Shown: positions 43,139 to 50,608 of the stretch, in pieces
Numbering within the stretch: position 1 is the stretch's first letter
Layout: every line of letters begins with the position of its first letter
Assembly: GCF_003626695.1 (NCBI RefSeq)
Contig: NZ_RBAH01000001.1
Span: 248,001-312,000, forward strand
Reading direction: 5' to 3'
DNA length: 64,000 nt
DNA from: Paenibacillus ginsengarvi
GTDB taxonomy: Bacteria > Bacillota > Bacilli > Paenibacillales > NBRC-103111
Translations under genes and position numbers: made by a program
Notes under the pieces: model-generated
The model's database searches: none
Told to the model about the DNA's origin: nothing
Seen by the model: the letters and a program-made list of their open reading frames with translations, nothing else

Positions 43139-44835
43139 CTCGGCACCTCCCTCTGTCCTTTTTCCATAACCGCCGGGCGAATGTCGTACCGGTAGCCCTG
43201 TTCCACCAGAAACATCTGCCTGTGGATCGAAAAATCCTGCTCCCTCGTATCGTCGCTGACCAGCGAATAAAAGTACGCCTTGTTATCGTCCCGCTTCGGA
43301 CGCAAAATGCGGCCAAGCCGCTGGGCTTCCTCCTGCCGGGAGCCGAAGCTGCCCGAAACCTGAATGGCGACTTTCGCATCAGGCAGATCGATCGCAAAAT
43401 TAGCCACCTTCGAAACAACAAGCGTCCGGATTTCGCCTTCATTAAACTTCTTGTACAAATCGTCTCGTTCCTCGTGAGGCATTTCGCCGGAAATCATCGG
43501 GATGCTTACGGTTTCGGCTATGAGTCTGAGCTGGTCCAAATATTGGCCGATAATAAGCGTCGGCTCCTGCTCATGCCTGTCCAACAGCTCGAGGAGCACC
43601 GCGAGCTTGTCCGGATTTTCGCCTGCAATCCGGTGTTTGTGCCGTGCCTCGGCAAGCGCATATTGGTGCCGTGCCTGATCGGAGAGCGGCACGCGGACTT
43701 CCGTGCACAGTACGCTGGCCACCCAGCCCTTATGCTCCAGCTCCTTCCACCCCGCTTCGTACAGCTTCGGGCCGACCAGCGAGAAGACGTCCTCCTCCCG
43801 CCCGTCCTCGCGAACGAGCGTTGCCGTCAACCCGAGACGGCGCGTGGCCTGAATATCGGCGGTGGCGCGGAAGACGGGCGCGGGCAGCAAATGCACTTCG
43901 TCGTAAATGATAAGCCCCCAGTCCCGCATACCCAGCAGCGACATATGCGAAAAGCCGTCCTCCTTGCGGTGCCGGTGCGTCAGGATCTGATAAGTCGCGA
44001 TCGTAACCGGCCGCACCTCCTTCCGGTCGCCGCAATATTCGCCTACCATCGCCGCATCGAGGTCGGTTTTGCTCAGCAGCTCCCGCTTCCACTGCCGGAC
44101 CGACGCGACATTGGTCGTCAGGATGAGCGCCGCGCATTGCAGCCGGGCCAGCGCCGTTATGCCGACAACGGTTTTACCGGCTCCGCACGGCAATACGACG
44201 ACGCCGCTTCCGCCGTGATCCGATTCCCCATTGTAAAAGGCATCCGCAGCAGCCTGCTGATAATCGCGAAGACGGAACATTTCTCCTGTATCCAGCCGCT
44301 CGCGAAGCGCGATGGGCAGCAGCTCGCCATGATGGTAACCGGCCAAATCCTGTACCGGAAATCCGAGCCGGATCAAATCCTGCTTGAGCATGCCCCGATA
44401 GGCGGGCAGCACTTCAATACCATCGGGGCGCGGTTCCCCGGCAAAATAACATTGTAACGATTTGTAGCCGGCCAGCTTGTCAAGCAGTCCCGGCTCCGCG
44501 GAAACGAGCAGAAGCCGTCCGCCCGCCGCCTTCAGCTTGATCAGGCCGTAACGGCCGACATAATGGGCAATCGACTGCTTCACTTGCAGCGGCACGTCAA
44601 ATTTCGCGTATTCGCTCAAAATATCCAGTATTTGCTCCGCCGTCGTGCCGGACGATGCCGCGTTCCACAGCGAAAGCGGCGTCATCCGGTACGTGTGAAG
44701 CTGGCCTGGCGTTTTTACAAGCTCGGCGAACCGGCTGATCCGGCCGCCGGCTTCTTCGCTTTCCGGGTGCCCGGCCTCCAGCAGCAGGACGGAATCGCTC
44801 TGTACGATGAGCGGCCGTTCGGGATCGTAACGCAT
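43135..44835 (-). CDS. XPB-type DNA repair helicase
   Basis: A 566-residue superfamily 2 helicase of the XPB/RAD25 type. Residues 9-125 form the helicase-associated module. The motor follows: RLRDYQQAAADAF (Q-type), VVLPCGAGKTVVG (Walker A), ATYQILTHR, IIYDEVHLLPAPVFR (DEVH box), RRLGLTATLVREDGREED (motif III and the XPB-type RED motif), the second RecA domain with TLIIGQYLDQL, VSKVANFAIDLPDAKVAIQVSG, and QEEAQRLGRILRPK (motif VI). GGAGG precedes the ATG. The pair with the 41135 gene is common in Firmicutes and Actinobacteria. The role is probably DNA unwinding in repair, by family. Confidence 0.93.
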   Translation of the reverse strand: MRYDPERPLIVQSDSVLLLEAGHPESEEAGGRISRFAELVKTPGQLHTYRMTPLSLWNAASSGTTAEQILDILSEYAKFDVPLQVKQSIAHYVGRYGLIKLKAAGGRLLLVSAEPGLLDKLAGYKSLQCYFAGEPRPDGIEVLPAYRGMLKQDLIRLGFPVQDLAGYHHGELLPIALRERLDTGEMFRLRDYQQAAADAFYNGESDHGGSGVVVLPCGAGKTVVGITALARLQCAALILTTNVASVRQWKRELLSKTDLDAAMVGEYCGDRKEVRPVTIATYQILTHRHRKEDGFSHMSLLGMRDWGLIIYDEVHLLPAPVFRATADIQATRRLGLTATLVREDGREEDVFSLVGPKLYEAGWKELEHKGWVASVLCTEVRVPLSDQARHQYALAEARHKHRIAGENPDKLAVLLELLDRHEQEPTLIIGQYLDQLRLIAETVSIPMISGEMPHEERDDLYKKFNEGEIRTLVVSKVANFAIDLPDAKVAIQVSGSFGSRQEEAQRLGRILRPKRDDNKAYFYSLVSDDTREQDFSIHRQMFLVEQGYRYDIRPAVMEKGQREVPR

Positions 44836-44883
44836 CCAATCGCCTCCGTTGTCGATTCAAACCTATCATGATTGCCATTAAAA

Positions 44884-44939
44884 CAAAGCGGCTTTGTATT
44901 AGTATGAAAAAAAACGGCTGGAAATAAACGGGCCCGTTT
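44884..44939. repeat. Two palindromes in the divergent XPB/nuclease promoter region
   Basis: CAAAGCgGCTTTG (44884-44896) and the perfect 14-base palindrome AAACGGGCCCGTTT (44926-44939) lie in the 190-base gap between the divergent XPB operon and the nuclease gene. Neither matches the Bacillus LexA box pattern CGAAC-N4-GTTCG. They may be operators; no T-run supports a terminator. Confidence 0.5.
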
Positions 44940-45025
44940 GCCGAAAAAGCATTGAACCGCATGTCCGGAAAGAGGTAGTATAGTAGTCGGAAGTCGCCAA
45001 ACATCCTATTTTGGAGGTTATAGTC

Positions 45026-45748
45026 ATTCGCGCAAAATGGTTACTCACGCTTATCTTTTTGATCGCTTTGCTCGCCGGTTGCGGCGGGGCGTCCGGTGCT
45101 GGAAACGGACCCGACAAGCTGCAAGCGGTGTTTGACCGCTATCCTGAACTGAAGGGCAGAACGTATACGCAAACCGAAGTGAAGCGGGTCGTCGACGGCG
45201 ATACGTTCGAAACGAAAAACGGCGACAAAGTCCGGCTTATCGGCATGAATACCCCGGAGACCGTCAAGCCGAACAGCCCCGTCGAGCGATACGGCAAGGA
45301 AGCCAGCAACTATTCCAAAAAAACGCTGACCGGCAAAACGGTTTACCTGTTCGCGGACGCAGGCGACACGGACAAATATGGGCGGCTGCTCCGATACGTA
45401 TTTCTCGAAGGCGAAGCGGAGATGTACAATGAAACGCTGCTGCGGGAAGGGTATGCGAATACGATGACGATTCCGCCGAATGTCATGTTCGCCAAATCGT
45501 TCGTCCAAGTCGAGCGGGAAGCGCGCAATAAAGGAAAAGGATTATGGGGAAAAGAGAGCGAGCCGGGAAAAGCGTCGCCGTCCGAGGCCGCTTGCAAAAA
45601 TCCGCAGATCAAAGGCAATATTAACGCTAAAAACGAAAAAATTTATCACCTTCCGGGCAGCGGTTCGTACGAGCAGACGAAGGCCGAAATGATGTTCTGC
45701 ACGGAAGAGGAAGCCGGAAATGCCGGTTTCCGCAAGGCTGGGCAGTAG
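45026..45748 (+). CDS. Secreted thermonuclease-family lipoprotein, probable ATT start
   Basis: A staphylococcal-nuclease (SNase) homologue of about 240 residues. A short signal (AKWLLTLIFLIA) ends in the lipobox ALLAGC, so it is a lipoprotein. The nuclease domain has KRVVDGDTFET, RLIGMNTPETVKP (Arg and Asp/Glu set), DKYGRLLRYVFL and AREAARN-type QVEREARNKGKGLWG. The C-terminal 60 residues (HLPGSGSYEQTKAEMMFCTEEEAGNAGFRKA) form an excalibur-like or LytTR-free calcium-type tail seen in other secreted nucleases. No ATG or GTG is usable: GGAGG (45013-45017) is eight bases before an ATT at 45026. The alternative TTG at 45011 overlaps the ribosome site. Confidence 0.85.
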   Translation: MRAKWLLTLIFLIALLAGCGGASGAGNGPDKLQAVFDRYPELKGRTYTQTEVKRVVDGDTFETKNGDKVRLIGMNTPETVKPNSPVERYGKEASNYSKKTLTGKTVYLFADAGDTDKYGRLLRYVFLEGEAEMYNETLLREGYANTMTIPPNVMFAKSFVQVEREARNKGKGLWGKESEPGKASPSEAACKNPQIKGNINAKNEKIYHLPGSGSYEQTKAEMMFCTEEEAGNAGFRKAGQ

Positions 45749-45766
45749 GAATAGGGATACACAGAC

Positions 45767-45802
45767 GAAAACCGGCATTCCCCTCTTGGGAATCCGGTTT
45801 TC
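45767..45802. terminator. Bidirectional intrinsic terminator
   Basis: GAAAACCGG-c-ATTCCC and GGGAAT-CCGGTTTTC form a 15-base-pair stem with a one-base bulge and loop CTCTT. T-rich tracts are on both sides. It lies between the convergent nuclease and CBS genes. Confidence 0.85.
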
Positions 45803-45823
45803 GTTTTCTCTCTGTCCGTATAA

Positions 45824-46264
45824 TTATCTTACGGCCGCTGCACCATGGTCGACGTTTTCCGAAATTTCGCTGAGCGCTTGTCCCGCTTCGTCAACGAACA
45901 CTTCGCGAATCGCCAGATCGGCAATGGCAACGACGCCGACCAGCTCTCCGCTTTGCACTACGGGCAAACGGCGAATTTTCCGGCTTGCCATTAGCCTAGC
46001 GGCTTCGTCGATCGTAGCGTCCGGGGAAATCGTCGTGACATCCTTGGAAATAACCTCCTTGACCGCCGTCGAGCCGGAATGCTTCTCCGCATAACCGCGA
46101 ATGACCAAGTCCCGGTCGGTGACGACACCGATCAGCTTTTTGCCTTCGACAACGGGAATAAAGCCGATATCGTTCTGTTTCATTTTCAGGGCAATTTCGT
46201 ACAAATTGTCCTGAAGCGTAACCGTAACGCAGTCGGTGCTCATTATTTCGCTTATTTTTTTCAT
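45824..46264 (-). CDS. CBS-domain-pair protein
   Basis: A 146-residue protein made of two CBS domains. The first begins IMSTDCVTVTLQDNLYEIALKMKQNDIGFIPVVEGKKLIGVVTDRDLVIR, the second ISKDVTTISPDATIDEAARLMASRKIRRLPVV and GVVAIADLAIRE. Such stand-alone pairs bind adenosine nucleotides and act as energy or stress sensors. The frame is open 41 codons upstream into the M20 gene; I chose the ATG at 46264, with GGGAGG 12 bases before it. The C-terminal tail is acidic. The partner protein is unknown. Confidence 0.88.
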   Translation of the reverse strand: MKKISEIMSTDCVTVTLQDNLYEIALKMKQNDIGFIPVVEGKKLIGVVTDRDLVIRGYAEKHSGSTAVKEVISKDVTTISPDATIDEAARLMASRKIRRLPVVQSGELVGVVAIADLAIREVFVDEAGQALSEISENVDHGAAAVR

Positions 46265-46361
46265 CGGACGCGCGTACCTCCCAAGGTTCGTAATATGACG
46301 AATGCATCTATAGGCTTTCCGCGTGGATGAAAGACATACGTGAAAGAATGTGCCAACCGCT

Positions 46362-47552
46362 TCAGCTTGACGACTTCCGGTATCCATCCAAATAATCGAG
46401 CGCCATGGATGCGAGCAGGACTGCGGCTTGCAGCATCGACGACTCGTCGATATCGAATTTCGGATGATGATGGGGCGCCGTAATGCCGGCCTCCTTGTTG
46501 CCCGCTCCGACGAACATGAAGCAGCCCGGGACGCGGTTCAAATAGTAGGCGAAGTCTTCGCCGGCCATGATGAGCGGAGAGCGCCGCGTCTTATCCGCTC
46601 CGAACAAGCTGCCGGCGACACGGAAAAACCGTTCCGTCTCCGCCTCGTCGTTGATGACAGGCGGGTAACCTGGCTTGTAATCGAGCTGAATGTCTGCGCC
46701 GAACATTTCCCCTGTTTGCACGCATATTTGCTGCAGCCTTTCCACGATGCGGTCGCGCACGGTCACGTCGAACGAACGTACAGTTCCGTTTATATAACAA
46801 GTTTCGGCGATAACGTTAAAGCCGTTTCCGGCGATAAACTTGCCTACCGAAACGACGCACGGCTGGGTAGGATCGATGCTGCGGCTGACGATCGACTGCA
46901 TGTTTACAACTAGATGGGCGCCTACCACGATGCTGTCCACCGTTTCGTGCGGCAAACCGCCGTGTCCGCCTCTGCCCGTGATCCGGATCGTAAACTCGTC
47001 CGCAGCCGCCATGATCGGACCGGGCGCGGAATAAACGGAGCCTGACGGAAAAGGCGTCCACAGATGAACGCCATAAACGGCATCCACCCCGTTCAGCACT
47101 CCGTCTGCAATCATCGGAGCGGCCCCTCCAGGGCTGAGCTCTTCCGCCGGCTGAAACAGCAGCTTGACGGTGCCGGCAAGCGACTCGCGGTGATCGGCGA
47201 GCAGCTTGGCAACCGCCAGCAGAGCCGCCGTATGGCCGTCGTGGCCGCAAGCGTGCATCACGCCGGGTACGGTCGAAGCGTATTCGCAGTTTTTCTCGTC
47301 TTGTATCGGAAGCGCGTCCATATCGGCTCTCAGCGCTACAACCGGGCCGGGCAAACTTCCTTGAATCGTTCCTTCCACTCCGTAGCCTCCGACATTCGTG
47401 CGTACAGTAGCGCCCCATTCGTTCAGCCGCTCCGCGACAAAAACGGACGTATGCCGCTCTTCGTACGACAGCTCGGGATGGCGGTGCAGATGACGGCGCC
47501 ATGTTACCATGTCCGGGAACAATAACCCAAGCTTTGCGGATAGGTCCTTCAT
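46362..47552 (-). CDS. M20-family amidohydrolase (N-acyl-amino-acid or IAA-amino-acid hydrolase type)
   Basis: A 396-residue metallohydrolase. Motifs are RRHLHRHPELSYEE, ALRADMDALPIQDE, MHACGHDGHTAALL, LLFQPAEELSPGGA (catalytic Glu pair), RGGHGGLPHETVDSI (dimer-domain His) and GEDFAYYLNRVPGCF. The di-metal ligands Cys-His-Asp fit the M20D subgroup, which cleaves N-acetyl or hippurate-like amide bonds. GGAGG precedes the ATG. It ends just upstream of the CBS gene on the same strand. The substrate is unknown. Confidence 0.92.
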   Translation of the reverse strand: MKDLSAKLGLLFPDMVTWRRHLHRHPELSYEERHTSVFVAERLNEWGATVRTNVGGYGVEGTIQGSLPGPVVALRADMDALPIQDEKNCEYASTVPGVMHACGHDGHTAALLAVAKLLADHRESLAGTVKLLFQPAEELSPGGAAPMIADGVLNGVDAVYGVHLWTPFPSGSVYSAPGPIMAAADEFTIRITGRGGHGGLPHETVDSIVVGAHLVVNMQSIVSRSIDPTQPCVVSVGKFIAGNGFNVIAETCYINGTVRSFDVTVRDRIVERLQQICVQTGEMFGADIQLDYKPGYPPVINDEAETERFFRVAGSLFGADKTRRSPLIMAGEDFAYYLNRVPGCFMFVGAGNKEAGITAPHHHPKFDIDESSMLQAAVLLASMALDYLDGYRKSSS

Positions 47553-47766
47553 CTTATTCCTCCTGCCAGTTCTATTTCATGCTGCCTATATTGTACCAAA
47601 TCGGCCATGCCGTTTCACCCGCGCTCGCCGCATATCGCCATCAAATTTTAATATCTCGGTTTTTAATAGGCTTGCGCATGCAAGGGAAACATACTATCAT
47701 GAATAAAGGATTGCACGCCTGCCGGATTTTACTTTATTTATGAACGCTCAGGAGGTTTGTTGTATC

Positions 47767-48114
47767 GTGATTATCGAAAATGCAGGAATTAAAGGCTTAA
47801 AGAGCGATTTGGCTCATTTGGACAGCGTATCGAGCAAGCTTGGCTTCGTTCGCTGGCAATGGGAATATTACCGCGCTACATACGATTTGAAGATTGAAAA
47901 TAAACCGACGAACGCCGAATATTTCCTTCGCTTCAATTCCCGGGCCGTGGAAGGCAAGCTTGAATCCCCGTACGCCATCTTGGCGCTGGAGGAAGCTTAT
48001 ATCGGCAGAGGTACGTTCCCGCACGGCCTTGATTACGAATCGCCGATTCCGGATCAAGTGCTCAAAATTGCCAATCAGAAGCTGGCCGAGCTGAAGAAAC
48101 AACTGAGCGAATAA
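47767..48114 (+). CDS. yugN: YugN-like family protein
   Basis: A 115-residue protein matching the YugN-like pattern: IIENAGIKGLKSDLAHLDSVSSKLGFVRWQWEYYRATYDLK, then EYFLRFNSRAVEGKLESPYAILAL, and TFPHGLDYESPIPDQVL. Function is unknown. The start is GTG at 47767 with AGGAGG 11 bases upstream; the ATG nine codons earlier lies before that ribosome site. It precedes the FtsW-type gene by 19 bases and is probably co-transcribed with it. Confidence 0.85.
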   Translation: MIIENAGIKGLKSDLAHLDSVSSKLGFVRWQWEYYRATYDLKIENKPTNAEYFLRFNSRAVEGKLESPYAILALEEAYIGRGTFPHGLDYESPIPDQVLKIANQKLAELKKQLSE

Positions 48115-48133
48115 TCGTGAAGGCGGAATCGTT

Positions 48134-49306
48134 ATGAACGAAACCCGCAGGGGTACACCGGATTTCATGCTGCTGCTGCTGACGTTCCTGCTTGTCGGAT
48201 TCGGGCTTGTCATGGTGTTCAGCGCCAGCTCCGTAACGGCGCTTGCTAGGGAAAAGTTCGGCAACGATCCTCTATATTTTGTGAAGAAACAAGCCATCTT
48301 TGCCGCTGTCGGCACGGTTGGCATGTTTTTTCTTATGAACATTCCGGTCGCCAAGCTGAAGCCGCTGCTGCGGCCGGGTTTTATCGCCATTATTGTGCTG
48401 CTGGCGCTCGTTCCTTTTTTCGGCTTTGAGGCAAACGGGGCGCGAAGCTGGTTCAGCCTGGGCCCGTTTAACATGCAGCCCTCGGAATTTGCCAAGGTAG
48501 GCGTTATCTTGTATTTGGCGCTGCTGATCAGCAAGAAGGGCGAGCGGTTCCGCGATCTGAAAAAAGGGCTGCTGCCGACGGTTATTATCGTCGGGATCGT
48601 GGCCGGACTCATCATGCTCCAGCCGGACTTCGGCTCGACGATGATCCTCGTGCTGGCGGCCTCGCTCGTCATCGTCGTCGGCGGCGCCAACCTGAAGCAT
48701 ATTTTTCTCGCCGTAGGTTTGATCGGCCTCATCTCCGGATGCGTGCTGGCCCTGTACCTGCTGACTTCGAGCACAGCAGGCTATCGGATGGACCGGATCG
48801 CCTGCTATTTGAACCCGAACTCCGACCCGCAAGGGACATGCTATCAGATCGTACAGTCGCTGTACGCCTTCGGACACGGAGAAGTGACCGGAGCCGGGTT
48901 CGGCAAAAGCATTCAAAAAATGCACTACTTGCCGGAAGCGCACAATGACTTTATTTTCGCCATCATCGGCGAAGAACTCGGATTTCTTGGAACTTTATTG
49001 TTTTTGTTCGGCTACATGCTCTTTCTGTGGCGCGGCATCATCGTATCGCTGCGCTGTCCCGACGCCTTCGGCAGCCTGGCCGGCACCGGCATCATCGGCC
49101 TGATCGGCATCCAGGCGCTGATCAATATGGGCGGGGTCACGAATACGATTCCAATGACCGGGGTTACGCTTCCGTTCATCAGCTACGGCGGCTCCTCCCT
49201 GCTTATTACGATGTGCAGCATCGGCATCCTGCTCAGCATATCCAGGGAAAGCACCCGCGTAGACAAGGAACCGAAGGAACGCAAACAACAACGCACATCC
49301 AGATAG
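48134..49306 (+). CDS. ftsW: FtsW/RodA/SpoVE-type peptidoglycan glycosyltransferase (SEDS)
   Basis: A 390-residue membrane protein with about ten hydrophobic segments. It polymerises lipid II into glycan chains with a partner class B penicillin-binding protein. SEDS hallmarks: LLVGFGLVMVFSASS, GARSWFSLGPFNMQPSEFAKVGVILYLA, LQPDFGSTMILVLAASL, LPEAHNDFIFAIIGEELGFLG and NMGGVTNTIPMTGVTLPFISYGGSS. The FIFAIIGEELG segment has the expected Glu near the catalytic site. Whether it acts in division (FtsW) or elongation/sporulation (RodA/SpoVE) cannot be decided; FtsW is favoured by the ylaN gene nearby, its neighbour in B. subtilis. AAGGCGGA precedes the ATG. Confidence 0.9.
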   Translation: MNETRRGTPDFMLLLLTFLLVGFGLVMVFSASSVTALAREKFGNDPLYFVKKQAIFAAVGTVGMFFLMNIPVAKLKPLLRPGFIAIIVLLALVPFFGFEANGARSWFSLGPFNMQPSEFAKVGVILYLALLISKKGERFRDLKKGLLPTVIIVGIVAGLIMLQPDFGSTMILVLAASLVIVVGGANLKHIFLAVGLIGLISGCVLALYLLTSSTAGYRMDRIACYLNPNSDPQGTCYQIVQSLYAFGHGEVTGAGFGKSIQKMHYLPEAHNDFIFAIIGEELGFLGTLLFLFGYMLFLWRGIIVSLRCPDAFGSLAGTGIIGLIGIQALINMGGVTNTIPMTGVTLPFISYGGSSLLITMCSIGILLSISRESTRVDKEPKERKQQRTSR

Positions 49307-49319
49307 AGGAGGTTATGCT

Positions 49320-49811
49320 ATGGAAGCGCATATTCGCGGAGCGGTTCGGGAAGACCTCTCGTTCCTTCTGGACATTTACAACGAATCCGTCCTCCATTCC
49401 GTCGCCACCTTCGATCTGGTTCCGCAAACGTTAACCGAACGCGCCGTCTGGTTCGAACAGTTCGGCGATCCGTTCCCGATTCTTGTCGCCGAGCTAAACG
49501 GACAAGTAGCCGGTTATTGCTGTCTGACTCCCTTCCGTTCCAAGCCGGCGTATGACCGTACGGTCGAAATTTCGATTTATTTGGACCGCCGTTTTCGCGG
49601 CGCCGGTATCGGCACGCGGCTGATGAGCCATATGATCGGGGTGGCGCGGGAACGCAATTTTCATGTTATTATCGCGGCCATTACAGGAGGCAATGAGATC
49701 AGTATCCGGCTGCACGAGAAATTCGGCTTTGCGCCGGCCGGCGTGTTCCGCGAAGTCGGCTACAAATTTGACGCCTGGCAGGACGTTCATTTCATGCAGC
49801 TGCTGCTCTAA
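49320..49811 (+). CDS. GNAT N-acetyltransferase, phosphinothricin-acetyltransferase type
   Basis: A 163-residue acetyltransferase. It has IRGAVREDLSFLLDIYNESVLHSVATFDLVPQT, the acetyl-CoA loop DRRFRGAGIGTRLMSHMIGVA, and GGNEISIRLHEKFGFAPAGVFREVGYKFDAWQDV, a C-terminal pattern shared with PAT/MddA/YncA. Those relatives acetylate L-phosphinothricin, methionine derivatives or similar amino acids. GAGGAGG precedes the ATG. It follows the SEDS gene by 13 bases. Confidence 0.9.
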   Translation: MEAHIRGAVREDLSFLLDIYNESVLHSVATFDLVPQTLTERAVWFEQFGDPFPILVAELNGQVAGYCCLTPFRSKPAYDRTVEISIYLDRRFRGAGIGTRLMSHMIGVARERNFHVIIAAITGGNEISIRLHEKFGFAPAGVFREVGYKFDAWQDVHFMQLLL

Positions 49812-49877
49812 GGCGACCTGTCCTGTTCAGGTAAAATGTGGTAATCTGGTTATACACCGCCAAGGGGAGGAAGTTCC

Positions 49878-49985
49878 ATGCTGCTTCTGAAAATTATCGG
49901 CATCCTCGTTCTCTCCTTCCTGCCGTCTTATCACTATTACCGGAACCAGCTCTGGAAAAGGGGCAGGACGTTTGACGGCATGTAG
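49878..49985 (+). CDS. Small membrane protein, 35 residues
   Basis: ATG at 49878 follows AAGGGGAGG at good spacing. The predicted product is MLLLKIIGILVLSFLPSYHY and then YRNQLWKRGRTFDGM, stop TAG. It has one hydrophobic helix of about 15-17 residues and a basic tail outside it. A promoter-like extended -10 (TGGTTATAC) lies upstream, and a strong hairpin follows 12 bases after the stop. I do not recognise it. The ribosome site and the flanking terminator argue it is real. Confidence 0.6.
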   Translation: MLLLKIIGILVLSFLPSYHYYRNQLWKRGRTFDGM

Positions 49986-49996
49986 CCGGGAACAAA

Positions 49997-50026
49997 ATGG
50001 CGGCGCCCTAAGGGGCGCCGCCGTTT
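49997..50026. terminator. GC-rich hairpin terminator between small ORF and Asp23 gene
   Basis: GGCGGCGCCC and GGGCGCCGCC form a ten-base-pair stem with a four-base loop. On the minus strand it is followed by ATTTTGTT, a good tract for the Asp23 gene; on the plus strand the tract GTTTGTT is weaker. Confidence 0.75.
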
Positions 50027-50037
50027 GTTATCCATCG

Positions 50038-50424
50038 CTATTTGATTCGAACCGCAGCATCCTTGTCTTCCGCTTCCTCTTCCTTGAAAGCGACGCCCTC
50101 GACTTTTACATTAACCTCGACTACATGGAGTCCGGTCATATTTTCTACGGCTTCTTTCACGTTTGCCTGCAGCTCGCGGCATACATCCTGAATTTTCGAA
50201 CCGAAATGGACGATGACGCGAAGATCGATAGCCGCTTCCAACTGCCCGACTTCGACGGATACGCCCTTTTGCACGTTTTTTCCGCTGAGCCGTTTGGCAA
50301 GCCCTTCGGATATTCCGCCGGACATCGCTGCCACGCCAGGCGTTTCCAGTGCGGCCAGTCCGGCGATCGTAGCTACAACGTCATCGGAAATGCGGATCAT
50401 TCCCGTTTGATTCTCGGCTGACAT
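50038..50424 (-). CDS. Asp23/Gls24 family envelope stress protein
   Basis: A 128-residue protein with the family pattern: GMIRISDDVVATIAGLAALETPGVAAMSGGISEGLAKRLSGKN, KGVSVEVGQLEAAIDLRVIVHFG and VEVNVKVEGVAFKEEEAED. These proteins gather at the membrane and help envelope homeostasis. Similar proteins include YqhY and AmaP-linked Asp23. The frame is open 28 codons upstream; the ATG at 50424 has GGAG eight bases before it. The tail is charged. It stands alone with its own terminator. Confidence 0.92.
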   Translation of the reverse strand: MSAENQTGMIRISDDVVATIAGLAALETPGVAAMSGGISEGLAKRLSGKNVQKGVSVEVGQLEAAIDLRVIVHFGSKIQDVCRELQANVKEAVENMTGLHVVEVNVKVEGVAFKEEEAEDKDAAVRIK

Positions 50425-50608
50425 TTGCCTCACTCCTTGTATGCGAATATTTCCATTGTACCTTGTCCGGCCACCGCTTCGCAACCGCGCCACCGGGCGT
50501 TCACACACCGTTCATTTCTACTTTGCAATTGTAAACTTTTCCTATATAGTAGAATAGGATTTGGAACGAACAGGAACAATGAGTACATCGGAGGGAGCGT
50601 GTGAACCC

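Noticed and set aside
41135-44835. New anti-phage defence system
   Set aside because: An SF2 helicase with a partner is suggestive, but the XPB/helicase-associated pair is a common chromosomal repair-type operon and no nuclease or sensor effector is coupled to it on the same strand.
44926-44939. LexA (SOS) box upstream of XPB
   Set aside because: The palindrome AAACGGGCCCGTTT does not fit CGAAC-N4-GTTCG.
47797-48774. 325-codon minus-strand frame opposite yugN and ftsW
   Set aside because: Composition and lack of motifs mark it as a shadow of two real genes.
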